A stretch of 64,000 nucleotides of DNA from Phlegmacium glaucopus. Taxonomy: Eukaryota > Basidiomycota > Agaricomycetes > Agaricales > Cortinariaceae. Positions 1 to 12,239 of the stretch are shown piece by piece (the stretch's first letter is position 1; the number at the start of each line of letters is the position of its first letter). The translations under genes and the position numbers were made by a program. The notes beneath the pieces are model-generated. The model ran no database searches, was not told where the DNA came from, and saw only the letters and a program-made list of their open reading frames with translations. The stretch spans positions 523,676-587,675 of the forward strand of contig MU130553.1 of NCBI GenBank assembly GCA_015039465.1, given 5' to 3'.

Positions 1-122
1 AATATATAGTGTTGGTGACTTGGATAAATATTTTCATTATAGATACAGGTACAATGTGTCATTTAACATGCAAATAAGTAGATATCCTTAAGTATTTGCC
101 TTGGGATAAAGTGGTTCAGAAC

Positions 123-513
123 TAGGGAATGTCACGGGTTTACAAACCCATACGGGTTGGTACCACGGGCGCCTGCGGGCACGGGCACGGGTTGCAACTT
201 TGTAACCCCTGCCTAACCCGTACCCGTGACACGGGTTTGATGGATGTCCCGGGATTTGCCGGTCAGTGTGATTAAGTCACCTGCGGTTGATTTACTACCA
301 GTAAATACAAAGTAAATAATAAATTAATAATTAATATTAATTATAATGTCGGTTTTGGACATGTACCCATCCACGGGTTATATACCCTCGGGTTTTTGCA
401 AAACCCTCACCCGTGCCTGTCAAAACCTGCACCCGTGGACGTGGGTACGGGTTTTGATGGGTACGGGTGCGGGTTGCCCTGGAAAACCCCAGGGTAGCCC
501 GTGACATTCCCTA
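123..513. mobile_element. hAT-type MITE (non-autonomous DNA transposon)
   Basis: The two ends are perfect 16-bp inverted repeats: TAGGGAATGTCACGGG at 123-138 and its reverse complement at 498-513. The element is flanked by an identical 8-bp direct repeat TTCAGAAC at 115-122 and 514-521, the target-site duplication length typical of hAT transposons. The 391-bp interior is rich in ACGGGT/ACCCGT words on both strands and has no coding capacity. It sits inside a GGTTC/GAACC repeat, so part of the apparent target duplication could belong to that repeat. Confidence 0.8.
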
Positions 514-696
514 TTCAGAACCGGTTCAAACCGGTTCAGAACTGGTTCTCAGATTTCTGGCCAATCCAGAACCAGAACCAGAACCAGATGGCTGGGGGTG
601 AACCAGAACAAGAACCGAACCAGAACTGCGGTTCGGTTCAGCTGGTTCTGGTTCTCTGGACTGGTTCAGAACTGAACTTCGGCATCCCTAGGTTGT
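514..696. repeat. GGTTC/GAACC low-complexity repeat
   Basis: Dense repetition of CAGAACC, CCGGTTC and GGTTCTGG words in both orientations. The right edge reads GAACTTCGGCATCCCTA, which resembles the inverted terminus of another TAGGGATG-type element. No matching left terminus is visible next to the MITE at 123-513, so this looks like the right part of an older element into which the MITE inserted. The 65-residue reading frame over it is repeat-derived and not a gene. Confidence 0.6.
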
Positions 697-1048
697 GATG
701 ATGGACATATGGAAGGAGCTTTTATTTTTTTTGATAGTTGCATACAGTGAAACTTGTGATGAAAGCATGGAATGATAATCCTGTGAATGGTACACTAATT
801 GACAGAGGATGTTCTTCAATACTTGTACATCTCTCATCCACCCTCCTCCTTCTCAACTAACCACAACCTTCCAACCCCAGATTCCACCCTGACTTCCACC
901 AACCCCCAATCCCAAATCCAACGTGAAATGATGCAATGTGTGCGAGACTGGCCCTAGGCCTCCAGAGTACCCAGCCAACTTGAACACTCGGTTCTTCAAC
1001 AACTCAGGAAAGAATTGGTAAAGAATCACCAGAATGTGAGATGTGAAG

Positions 1049-1500
1049 GTGAAGGTGGCGGTGCACCGGCTGCTCAGGGATCATTTGCGGAGGGACAGGC
1101 TCATCATAATCCTCTCCTCATCCATATAGAGGTGGCGGTGGAGGCGGTGGATGGTAAAAAGTTAAAAAGCCTTGAAAAATCTTCGTGTACAACAAGTTAC
1201 GAGGGAAAATAAAGTGTACTGTATGTATATATAATACTTTGTCCGACGTAGTTTTCTTCTCTGCCTTTCTAAATTTGTACACTGGCAATACTACTTTTAT
1301 CTTTCACTTCCAGGTTTTGATGACTACATGTAGTTCTTCCAAGTTTCAGCGGCCTCCAAGATTGTGATTGTGAGAAGAGATATTAGAAGCTGGAGATAAT
1401 GATATCGTTGACCATTTGTTTGTGGACCACAAGGCGACGACGACCGACAACTCAGCTGAGTCTACATCAGTGGTACCTAGTAAGAATATAGCTTTAGACC
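1049..1500. repeat. Dispersed repeat, copy 1 of 3
   Basis: This stretch is similar to 2270-2838 and 6190-7000. Shared landmarks in order are a GGTGGCGG run, an AAAAAGCC block, a GTGTACAAC/GTGTACGAC word, a pyrimidine-rich tract with TTTCTAAATTTGTAC, and GAGATATTAGAAGCTG followed by GAGTCT and GTGGTACCTA. Open frames in it are short and not conserved between copies. I see no convincing gene from 697 to 1814. Confidence 0.55.
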
Positions 1501-1814
1501 TTCCTCTCACCCCCTCCCGCTCTTGTTTCCTTTCAGATACACAGTATGGCTTGAAAGTTGCCGAGCTTCTTCATTCCATCGTTGTTGATGATGGTGTTAC
1601 GTTGATGAGTACATGTCGGGCAGGACCAAACTTGAAATTTGCACCGAAACAAAGTACTGAAAAAAAAAACAACAAGAGTACACGGGACATATATATGAAG
1701 CTGCATGCAAGAGTCTTTCATGAGCCAAACATGCTGTAATTCTGAGCATTGCAGCTAAGCTTGATCGTATCAACTCAGTCTTCATTAATTCATCCATCCA
1801 CTACAGCACAAAAA

Positions 1815-2138
1815 TCATGCCACCTCCCAAATGTCTGGACCGACAAGCACATGTGGCTTAGCCCACTCGATTGACTCATCAACAACAATCTCCTTCTCCC
1901 TCAAAGTCTTCTCGTCCTGGCCTGCTTCAAGGACGATTATCAGTGCGAGATGACCGTCTTCCATCGGATCGGCTGGTGGATTGTGTTCCTTCGCTGCAGT
2001 GATGTACTTGTAGGCACTGCGGGGAAGTTGATGGACGATGACGCGGATATACTCGTCGACCTCGGGGTCATGACAATCGACTTCGACCATGCTTGCCACT
2101 TTCTGTCTGTCGATCTTATAGCCTTTGACATAAGTCAT
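1815..2138 (-). CDS. Small hypothetical protein (107 aa)
   Basis: An uninterrupted frame with a balanced amino-acid composition: a basic N-terminus (MTYVKGYKIDRQK), an acidic middle (PEVDEYIRV) and an acidic tail ending in a W-E-V-A motif. I do not recognise the family. Just upstream on the same strand a GTAAGT donor and a CAG acceptor (about 2192 to 2151) define a likely 5'-UTR intron, because the joined upstream exon runs into a stop before this ATG. It lies between two copies of the dispersed repeat. No signal peptide or membrane segment is evident. It may be a genuine lineage-specific gene. Confidence 0.45.
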   Translation of the reverse strand: MTYVKGYKIDRQKVASMVEVDCHDPEVDEYIRVIVHQLPRSAYKYITAAKEHNPPADPMEDGHLALIIVLEAGQDEKTLREKEIVVDESIEWAKPHVLVGPDIWEVA

Positions 2139-2269
2139 AGCGAATTATCCTGATGAATAACTGTGAAGCCAGATTGCATTGAAAAACTTACAAGTGGGAC
2201 GATAGCGCGTTCCGAGAGTGTTGGATGTGAGTCAATGAACTACATTCTTATTACTACTTTTGTCGTATT

Positions 2270-2838
2270 TTTCTTCTCTTTCTAAATTTGTACTATATAT
2301 ACCTCCTTTTATCTTTCGCTTCCGGGTTTCGATAACTACACGTAGTCTTTCAAGTTTCAGCGCCCTCGAAGATTTTGATTGTGAGAAGAGATATTAGAAG
2401 CTGCAGTGATACCGTTAACCATCTGTTTAGACCCCGAGGCGACAAAGACAGCTGAGTCTCAGAATCTACGTCACGGTCAATGGTACCTAAGCTTTAGACG
2501 CTCGAAAAGTGATACAACTTGAAGAACATGGATCTGGTGTATTGAAAGAATTAACATGTTGCATATTGGGGTGGTGGTTTGCAAGAAGGTATATAGGAAT
2601 AGGTGGCAAAGGCACTGAGAAGTATTTACTTAACTAGTAAGCTAAATAGCGTGGTGTAGCAAGGAAAAGAAAGAAAAAAAAGAAAGTATTACAGGGAGGA
2701 TACGAAGTACTACATCAGGGTGAGATAGGAAAACTTTTGAGGAATGATGTTTGATGATGGTGGTACAGAAAAGCGTGTGCTTGTGAATAATGATGAACAA
2801 TACATATGCAATGTGTCTTAGGATCGCCGGAGGTCAAG
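2270..2838. repeat. Dispersed repeat, copy 2 of 3, with internal deletion
   Basis: Collinear with 6435-7684. Homology runs from the TTTCTAAATTTGTAC tract through GAGATATTAGAAGCTG and GTGTGCTTGTGAAT to ATATGCAA, then jumps to GGATCGCCGGAGGTCAA, which in the other copy lies about 660 bp further on inside a coding exon (7663-7684). This copy therefore lacks the equivalent of about 7001-7661. Its distal part supplies the C-terminal codons of the PHD gene that starts at 5613. Confidence 0.65.
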
Positions 2839-5613
2839 GTATCACAATGGCGACAATCAGGACATGTGAAACTTCGCTTTGTCAACTCAAAGTCATCTAC
2901 GCAATGTCGATGATGCCACTCGCAACACTTTAGGCATTGTATCGTAGGCACAGATTCATCATCTGCCGAAATCAAAATTTAATCGTGAAGAGAAACAACA
3001 TAGGGACGACACTAACCCTCTCCTCCACATATGCAATTGAAAAATCCTACATCTTTTACGACCCGGTTGCACACCGGACATATTTCGTGGGGAAGGGGGG
3101 TAGAGTGGGACACGATGGCACTGCGCGTAATACTTGGAGTCAAAGTAATTTCAGTGCGATTGTATCCCGGACATCGGTGAACGGTTCCGGCTGCAGAGCG
3201 ACCACGACGACGGTGCAGCGCAGGTTCTGATGACGCGGCTGTGAGATCATTGAGAAAAGCCTTGAACCCGAGACATATTTGCTCCAATGAAGATTCCTCC
3301 TCGTATTCGTGCTTCCACACCAATTCTCGCCGATGTCCACCTATGGGTAACTTTCCAAGAGATTTTTTTGAGGATACATCCATTGATGAGAAAGCTGAGG
3401 TCGAAGCTATCCCATGTAGATCCTCGTCACGATCCTCGGAGAAGGCAAAGGCTTCCTCAGTCTCTAATGTATCGTCATATGTTCGATCTACTTGACGCCC
3501 TGGAGAATCTATATCAATTGCCACTGGTCAGTACAGTGTTGCCAGATAATTAATAGACACTTACGTGCATAATGAGCTTGGCAGGCTGCATAAAACGTCT
3601 AATGTAAGAAAAGACATTCAACATCCTCTACGAGTTGCAATATTTCCAATTTACCTGTTCACACAAATCATGGAAAATAAAGATCGATAATTGCTTCTGG
3701 TCATAACCCTGGTAATAACTCTGCTCATGCGCAATATCCGGATCGAAGCTGATGATTACTTCTCCTTCAAGGTTTAGAAATGTGTGAAAATCCTAGGATT
3801 TCTGTCATCAAGGAAATTCAAATGGCCATTTAATTCTGACCTCTAAACCTGCAGTTTCGAAGGGATAATCTATATCCCGAAGGTAGTCTAAGCCCGCCTA
3901 TAGACCACTTTTCAATGATGGTGACATTGAGCAGTTCTCAAAATGAATCTCACTAAGAGACCAATAACCTAACATCAGGTTAGAAAATTCACAGTCTATA
4001 GTTCGCGAAATACACGATACCGTCCGAAGACCTAGAATTATGCTTTTCCTGAGATCCTTCTCAAGAGCCTGGGTTATGCTGACTTCCAGGCCTCCTTCAA
4101 ATCCTGCGCATGATTAGTATTAAGAAATAATTCGAACAAGTTTGCACGAACCCCCATTGAAGACAAGGAAAGGAACTTCACAATTGAGAGGCGAGACTCC
4201 AACAATATGGAGAAATGTCGGATGCCTAGTTCAGAGTATGTCAACGGCAAACTTTCTCAATTTCGGGGGGTGATTTTTTTTACATGACTTTCTTATGGAA
4301 CCTTGCGGCCTCCCGCGCTCGCTTCACGAGAGGATTAGAGATGGACAACACCTTTCAAAAAATTTATCGTACCTCTTTGGCTCGAGGACCCTGATAGACT
4401 TTTACGACCCTTGCTCTCCCCGAGCCGTTGTCGGAATGTAATCGATATCTTCCGTTCCTGTGTATTTCTCGGTTGATGGAGATGTCTTCGAAAGCGACCT
4501 GTACATAGACATGCCGCTGTTCAGATAATATCTAGGACTAAGTGACCAACGATGTTGGACATTAAGACATACCACACGCAGCCCTGGAACGATACCCTGG
4601 CTAGATTCTGTGGCTTCATTTAGTAAATTTGACTTTCTGTACGTCATCATGGAAAGGGTGTAAGAAGTACTTGCCATGACTTGATGCATATTGGATGGAA
4701 ATTGGTCCACTGTAGAAATTTCCCCAGATCATGGGCGCTTGATAATATTTCACTGCTTAAAGGATATAATATGAGTAGCGTATATAATTGCAAGGGAGAT
4801 GTCCAAACCTTCTGATGACATCTGAATTATTCATTAGCCTGGGTGACGGTGTTTGAGTCTGAGCAGTGCGTATAGGATCCGCATTAGTTGGCATTTTTCC
4901 GTGCATCTAAAATGCATCAACTTTTCTTGAGATTCGGGAAAAAAAGTCAAGGGTACAATTGGAAAACCTTAGAGTTGCCAGTTCGTATCTTGGTATTATA
5001 TTGCTGAAAAACGGGCAGATGGAATGCACATGAGTACAGATACAATTTTTTGCCACCCCCTTTTGCACATACCTCCGCATCGTCAAGGACGGAAGTTAGT
5101 CGCTTTTCAAGCTCAGTGTATCGGTTCGGCTTTGGGTTCCAGAGAAGAGTATAATGTAGAACGTTGTGTTGTGTTTCCGTTTCAATGAACACACGAATTT
5201 CATGCAGAACTCTAGAATGATTGATATCAGTGTTCGAGGCTACATTGACAGCATATAAATATCGGGCTCCCTACTCTGCGGGGTGTGCTATGTGTTTAGG
5301 CCATTGTGGTGCTTCCTTTGTCGCTTCAATCAATGTTGATAGCTGTACTGTCACCTTGACAGCTCGTTGCGCCAAGGCCAGTGTTATTTCTTTGTACCTG
5401 CGATGTAGTGTGAAGGCCCGTAGAATTGACTGCAATATGGCTTCCGCAGACAGCAGAGCAGGAGAGATTGTGGCGACCTGGACCTAGTAAAAGAAATGAA
5501 GCTGGATTAATACATGGATTGAAACTTAAAGATACCTCCAGGCTCTCGACGGTTGTGACAAGCTCAGATAAAGGTCGATCTATGAGAGATCTGGGTGCGC
5601 GCAAATGCTCCAT
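2715..5613 (-). CDS. Pseudokinase-like / PHD zinc-finger protein
   Basis: A multi-exon gene, first exon starting MEHLRAPRSLIDR at 5613. Consecutive exons join in phase across about ten introns. An N-terminal helical segment (VQVATISPALLSAEAILQS, then EVLHEIRVFIETE) is followed by a kinase-like region: EDISINREIHRNGRYRLH, a VVKVYQGPRAKE strand in the place of the VAIK lysine, and HPTFLHIVGVSP. No HRD or DFG motif is visible, so it is probably catalytically dead. The C-terminus is a C4HC3 PHD-like finger (CPVC, CIC, CLKC, HHRHC, CPDC) split by an intron at 3016-2964. The last roughly 35 residues after CPDCRHCDTL derive from a dispersed repeat. From memory this architecture is an expanded Agaricomycete family of unknown role. 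Exact exon borders in the middle are provisional. Confidence 0.7.
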
Positions 5614-7188
5614 TTAAGTAGTCCTAACTGGCTGGGGATCTCGCTTTACCAGCGCGTACTACCCAGCAGGTAGACTCGTGACCTGCCTATTATCGGATAA
5701 GATAACGTCAGGGACACGAGTTTTCTTATCATAGGAAACCTAGACTCCCAAAACACATTTTTCATGTCGTTCTCCTCACCATCTCTGTTTATCTCCTTTT
5801 TTCTCCAACAGGATGGTTGAAGATAATTTTGGAATTGCAGCCGAGGAAGTGCAAGTCTCATGGTGACCAAATGGTGGTGACCTTCATCCTCCCTTGTACA
5901 CCCCGTAATCATATCAACGCAGCTGTGATTCAAGTTTTCCTCCGATCTCTATTCTCCAAAAGCCTGAGAACAAAAGAAATCGAGACTAACAATGCTCTTT
6001 GAAGACTCCTTAATCACGCCCTCGACCTAACCTTGACCATGAGGCTAGCCTAGGTAACTAGGATTAAAGTTACGATCGCGTTCCAGAAAGCGGCATGACC
6101 TATTGAACCTATTTAGACAAAGTAAAGAGCAACTCAGATGTCCGGAATGATCGTACTACTAGTACGATCAATCTGCAGCAGTCGTGACGGTTTTGGCGGA
6201 GGTGGTCCACCTCCTGCCTCGTTCAGGGTTCCCTGGACTCAGCTGACACATACCCTTCTGGAAGTTCGGCACCATCTGAATTCATTCCCTGGTGGTAATA
6301 ATCCTTCTTATCCATCCATACTATGGAGGTGGCGGTGGCGGTGGTGAAATAGTAAAAAGCTCAAAAGCCTTTAAGGGTCTTCGTGTACGACGAGGGAAAA
6401 TAAAGTGTATTGTATATATAGTACTTCTGTCATCTTTTTCTGCTCTGCCTTTCTAGATTTGTACAATAATACTACTCCTTTTATCTTCCGCTTCCGGGTT
6501 TTGATAACTACATATATGTAGTCCTTCAAGCAGGTTTCGGCGGCCTGATTGTGAGAGGAGATATTAGAAGCTGGAGATAGCGATATCGTCAACTATCTGC
6601 CAGTGTTTGGACACACGAGGCAACGACGACCGAGAACTCAGCAGTCAGCTGAGTCTCAGAACCTACGTCAGTGGTACCTAAGAATAGAACTTTAGACGCT
6701 CGAAAAGTGATACAAGAACATGGATCTGGTGGGTGTATTAAACCAATAAACATGTTGTATTTTAGGATGGTGGTTTGCAAGAAGGTATATATAAGGCTAG
6801 GTGGCAGGGGTACTGAGAAGATATTTACCAACTAGTAAGCTAAAGAGCGTGGGAGGGTAGCAAGGAAAGAAAAAAAAAGGTATTGCAGGAGGATACGGAG
6901 TACATGAAAGTGAGATAGGAAAACTTTGTGGGAATGATGTTCGATGATGGTGGTACAGAAAAGCGTGTGCTTGTGAATGATGAACTATATATATATGCAA
7001 GGCAGGGTAAAAAATAAAAAGTTGAGAGAATTGCCAGAATAAATTACAGGAGAAGATGCAGAACCAAAGCGAGCGTTGATTTGTTTCTTGATAGGGGGAT
7101 CCAGGAATGCACATTATAGAAAGCGAAAAGGGGGTGTGTGTGCTTTTGTGTTTTAAAACGATTCAATAAGAAACCGGATGGGGGATTA
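5614..7188. repeat. Intergenic stretch holding dispersed repeat copy 3
   Basis: From about 6190 to 7000 the sequence repeats 1049-1500 and 2270-2838. A perfect inverted repeat with 10-bp arms (TGATCGTACT / AGTACGATCA, 3-nt spacer) lies at 6148-6170, just before the repeat. Between 5614 and 6147 I see only short, unsupported frames. The repeat contains a glycine-coding GGCGGTGG run at 6324-6343, but no reading frame is shared among copies. Confidence 0.5.
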
Positions 7189-7935
7189 TTATAGGTCGTT
7201 TCGTTTGAGGATGGACATGAGGCCGGGGATACTTGTAGCCTGGTCCAATGCGACTGGCCGACGACAATCTGGCACCGATGACATGGTTGCGGACGCACTA
7301 TAGCGGATCTTTAAATTTCATTTAGCTCACAACACGGCTGCCAACTCCACAGCAATGAACCATACCTGAACTTTGTATGTTCTAGCATGCACAGGTTTCT
7401 GCCCGGATATGGTACACTCCCATCTGGATATAACAAAAGGGGAATGAGTAAAGGGGGCAAAGGGGACAATGATGAATTACACGCACCGTTCATTGACCAC
7501 CGAATTTGCGCCCAGTTGTCTCTCCACATGTTCCATGAGCGCAATTCTCGTTATTCGCAACAGCGTTGGGAGGTTCACGCCACCAGCACAGACAAAGAGG
7601 TCCGTTTGTTCCACTAGGATTTTGCCTTGGTCCTTTGCGCTCTCTGCTACGTTTGGATGCGTCTTGGGATCGCCGGAGGTCAACTCTAGGTCATCTGCAC
7701 TGACAGCTTTTTCTTCCAGACGGCGTATTTTTACAAAGAGGCTTGTCACTCCAGCGATACTAAGGCGGTGCTTCTTCGAAGGCGAGCTAGTCGGAGAAGA
7801 ATTGGGAGTACTGGATGAATGCGACCGAGAACGCAGCATTTGTGTTATGGTAAGGGTTATATCCAAGGAAGGGATCTGAGTTCGTTTGAATGGAGCCACT
7901 GACTCACTGGTATTTATGGTCTTTGTACTCATCAA
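7189..7935 (-). CDS. Hypothetical protein, three exons (196 aa)
   Basis: Exons 7935-7487, 7398-7366 and 7297-7189 join with GT-AG introns of 88 and 68 bp and sum to 591 nt, exactly in phase. The N-terminus is Ser/Thr-rich and low in structure (SSSTPNSSPTSSPSKKHR). A helical-looking core follows (SLFVKIRRLEEKAV and ITRIALMEHVERQLGANS). The last exon ends in LDQATSIPGLMSILKRNDL. I do not recognise the family. The word TSGDPKTH in exon 1 recurs in the same frame at the end of the PHD gene at 2715-5613, joined through a deleted copy of the downstream sequence. Phase consistency of three exons argues that the gene is real. Confidence 0.6.
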
Positions 7936-8741
7936 AAACGTGGAGAAAGTGCGGAGTTTATATCGCGATCAATCTTGGCGCTGAACAATTAGGTCAAAGG
8001 AAAAAAAGATCAAGGACGACTCTGACAGATGGCTATTTCGAGCTCTTACAAACATCTGCAAGACTGCTTCGTTACGCAGATTGCTCGAATAAATATGTTT
8101 CAGTGATTCCACCATCAGTAGATATTGAGTTATTTATAGCTTTGTGTGTCCAAATCTCGACCTGTGCCAAGCTGTGCTTGACCTGCACTGCGGCAGTGTC
8201 AAAGCTTGACTGTCTGTGTGGCGTCATTGGGGCGATGAGTGAGTCCAATAGCCATAAAGCCTGAAGCTATGTATTCTCAGGATTCATATGCATCTGGCTG
8301 GAGACCCCAAGGGAGTTAACTGGTACTTAATATCCACAGTGGGAAGAAACTCAGCGAGGACCGCATTAATACAGAAGGTTTGTTTTTCGCTCAGAGTACT
8401 TCATAATTCTTCTAAGATAACATGTATCGCTAAATTCGACCTCCGTTGAATTATTCAACGGTTGTAAGTTACAGTATGAAACATGGCTATGGTACTTACT
8501 CATACAAATAGGCAATTGAGTATAGGTAATAAATATCGGCTTTTATTGCACGGGCCAGACAATCCAGCAGGATAAATGCATCAACACAGACGCATGATTT
8601 TTTCTTTCTCCAAGCTATAGTGTAAGAAGAGCCTGAGGTAACAGTTTCAAGTTGCAATTGGCCGGATTGCCGGATGAAGTCAAACTCGGCATGTTACTAA
8701 GCTGACTAATCCATCTCAACTTTTCTCGCTGCACCACCACA
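7936..8741. other. Intergenic region upstream of RPB10
   Basis: Between two divergently transcribed genes. A 124-codon frame at 7890-8264 overlaps the start of the neighbouring gene and has no recognisable content. Nothing else is evident; both promoters must lie here. Confidence 0.4.
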
Positions 8742-9164
<423 letters not shown>

Positions 9165-10529
9165 AAAACTTTGCCTAGCATTTCCATTAATGCCATCATC
9201 GGTTGAGTCTTGACTGAATCCAGCTTTGGATAAAAAAAGGAGCACCTCAAATTTTACGGTTGGGAGTTTATGCGGGGGAACTTGACGGTTTGAGAGCCAT
9301 CGTGCTGTAGCAACTCTCGTTTCTGGGACCGTCGAAATCGCTTGTATCTTGCATAGTTTTATGCTTATACAGTTATGCTATGGCGCATGTAAATTACATC
9401 CATTATGAATTTCAGCCAACTCATGCCATATCCCAGAATCGGCAATCAATTTTGACTGTCGCTTTACGACAGTTTACGACTTGTCTCTCACATTCCTGGG
9501 GAATCACAAGTATTCCGTCCTATCAACAGGTGTTTGGCGCTTCGACAAGCCGCTATGCACTACTAGTGTAACAAATGCGGCCGCGTGAGACCGTGACGTT
9601 CCTGTTGGAATTTCATCCCAATATCACTCATACTTTCCCTCTGGGGCTACTCGATTTCGGACGACAGACGGACTTTTGACAACAATTTCTGCTTTTCCGG
9701 CATCTCTCTCAAAGACCCTTACCCCTATTCCACTCAGGAAGAGCTAATCAGATCATCGGTCTAGCGTTGTACTGATATCCGGACCGGAACACGTTGCAGA
9801 CGCTCTCCTACCCTAATCATCCTGAAGGTTATATGATAACCCCTGGGATTTGTGGAATTTTCGCTATGGACGGCATTCTCTTTTCCGAAATATTTTCCCC
9901 AGCCGCCTAAATATGATGGTGATCCAGATAATCTGGGACTCCGTCTTTCAAGAACCTGGCAAGATTTTTAGCCCCTTCTTCGGCCCTTTACTTCTGTGAT
10001 TTGGATCTCGAGCTTGGCTCCAGGGTGACTCGATTCAAGTCTCCGAACGTCAAGGATACAACGTAACTGACTTTTACATGCACTTTTCGCTTCAATTCTC
10101 CTTGCACAAGACCACACATCAATTCCAGGGTCAGGCGTCGTGGAGAAGTGAATGTTGCGCGTTATTGGGTGTCGAACGACGTATTTGAACGCGACAAAGC
10201 AGGTTGTGAAGCATCTTCCTAGCAATCCATTAATTTTATCTTTGGAGTAATATGCCCCAGGACTTGAAAAGTGAACTATGGTTCTATATTTTAATTGCGG
10301 TCTTTCGAACCTCCATGCGATCCTGATCCTGATGCCGTTGTTAAATCAGTACTAGTCCAAGTGCATCAGGTCGCCTGATGTGACTGGATGGGAGAAAACT
10401 TCCTGATCTGCGAGCTACTGGAAACAATCGGACTAATGATGATAATCGATACCCGTGATGCTGGCATATCAACGTGATTGGCGCCCGCTATATCTTTGAG
10501 TCACTTTAATGCTCCGTGTGCACCCCCCC
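9165..10529. other. Intergenic stretch without a supported gene
   Basis: Two modest frames occur (9380-9571 plus strand, 9968-10225 minus strand), but neither shows a motif, splice-joined extension or plausible composition. I see no RNA gene. Confidence 0.4.
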
Positions 10530-11744
10530 ATGGACCCCTCCTCACGGTCTCTTCCAGTGGAAATTTTGCATGTCATCTTCAATGAGGTCGATTCATCCAA
10601 CGACCAACAAACCCTCAAAGTTTGTTCACTAGCTTCTCGTCTGTTCTGTGTGCTTTGTCGGAAGCACCTTTTTTCTAGAGTCACGATCCTCGTGACTCCA
10701 GATACTACGGGAGACGACGAGGACCAGCAAAATAATTCTGCTGTTCAATTTCTGTCATTTTTGGTGGCGGACGACCATACATCATCTTTCATCCAGAACC
10801 TGAGTATCCGCAATGACACCGGTGTTCCACTGTCGTCGACATGGACGACAGTTACGAGATCCCTTCATGAACTATTGCCGAAACTTTCGCGTTTAACATC
10901 CCTCTCAATACATGGAAATTTGATTGCGGATTGGACCTCGTCTGTTACAGCCCTTAGGGATGTTTTAATGCGTCTCTGTCGACGACCGAATCTCAAAACT
11001 CTTAACTTGAATTTCCTGGGTATCTCACAACAAGAAATGTTTTCCTTCGTCGGTGTCACGAATTTGTCGTTATCTTCCATCCACCTCAATCCAGACGCTC
11101 TTTATCCAGTGTCTGGACTCCAGGAAAACCTGTCATCTCCAAATAACGCATCTCGTCTTTCTACCCTTTCTGTGGACTTTCGAGACCTACGTGTTTCCCA
11201 AGTAATGTGGAGCCTTGCGAAGGCGGCCGCAAGCACCCTAGAATCACTCAAATGGATGTCCAGTCCATATTATCGTGAGTTGCCCTAACTACTTATCAAA
11301 TCACGGCTTATCAAATTGAATGTAGGCCAACAACAAGTTTTTCTCCACTTGATCGACTTACAAATACTTCCCAAACTTACTTCCCTCGCAATCTGTATCC
11401 CATTGAGAGAAGAGTCGTCCTTGAGAGACCTCATCATTCTATTAGGAACCAGTCCCGAACGCAATGTTCTAGAGATTCTAGAAATTGTATGCGACTACGA
11501 CCATCTTCCCGCCGTGAGTTCTATATCAACCTGGGCCTGGCAAGAGCTAGACGATGTCCTCGCAAGTCCTGCACTTGCAGGTCTTCAAGCAATCAGAGTA
11601 TCCATTAAAAACCTTATACGTCCAAGGCACATACCGTCCAGAAATGACAAAGAACATGCCAGGGAGGCCGTTCAGCTCTTTCAGAATAGTTTACCCAATG
11701 CTTATGCTAGGGGACTGATTTATGGAGACGAAAAATGGGATTAG
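10530..11744 (+). CDS. F-box / leucine-rich-repeat-like protein
   Basis: Two exons, 10530-11274 and 11326-11744, separated by a 51-bp GT-AG intron; together 1164 nt (387 aa). The N-terminus MDPSSRSLPVEILHVIF, followed by LKVCSLASRLFCVLCRKHLF, is the F-box pattern found in many Agaricomycete proteins. The remainder has spaced leucine-rich strands (LSRLTSLSIHGNL, PNLKTLNLNFLGI, LPKLTSLAICIPL) consistent with a degenerate leucine-rich repeat substrate-binding part. The expected role is substrate receptor of an SCF ubiquitin ligase, but the substrate cannot be inferred. The ATG at 10530 is preferred over one at 10509 because it directly precedes the F-box. Confidence 0.75.
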
Positions 11745-12002
11745 TTGCGTCTCTTACCAAATTTCTTGTAGTGAGCATGTCGTTTGCATGCATTATTCTT
11801 TTGTTGCTTACGAAAGAATTTTTGCAGGTGCCATTTTCATAGCTTGTTAATTCTACTTCCTCCAACTATCACAACTTTAGTACCAGACTTCCAAGTGGAT
11901 GGGTCGTCCAGGGCTTAGCCGTCACGCGTCAAACTTTGGGAAAATGACGTTGACACGCCGGCGCCGCTGAGTCCGCCACATGCTACAAAAAAGTTTACAT
12001 AT

Positions 12003-12026
12003 CAGACCGGTTTGTTTACCGGTCTG
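12003..12026. repeat. Perfect 9-bp inverted repeat (hairpin)
   Basis: CAGACCGGT, a 6-nt TTGTTT spacer, then ACCGGTCTG. It lies in the 500-bp spacer between the convergent F-box and KGD2 genes. It could be a transcript-end hairpin or a protein-binding palindrome; there is no poly-T tract. The rest of 11745-12239 shows nothing else. Confidence 0.5.
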
Positions 12027-12239
12027 TCTGCTCCGAGTCATCAAAGCTTCGTTTGTTATCGAAAAAGATTCACTGGTATAAATTATTTAAAATGCAAAAT
12101 CACCAAACTAGGCAAATTGGATCATAAAATAAACTGATTGGTAAAGAGTTGGCCACTATTGATTAGCTTCAAATTGTTCAAGATTTTATTCATGTCAATC
12201 ATGTAGCATGAACATAGAGTCCTGCAACCCGAGATATCA

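Noticed and set aside
501..698. Reading frame with QNxNQNQ repeats
   Set aside because: It is the translation of the GGTTC/GAACC repeat and MITE end, with no gene-like composition.
4660..4710. Apparent GC-donor intron in the PHD gene (CATGGCAAGT)
   Set aside because: Using it gives a stop; the GTACTT donor just downstream keeps the frame open, so the intron is a normal GT-AG one.
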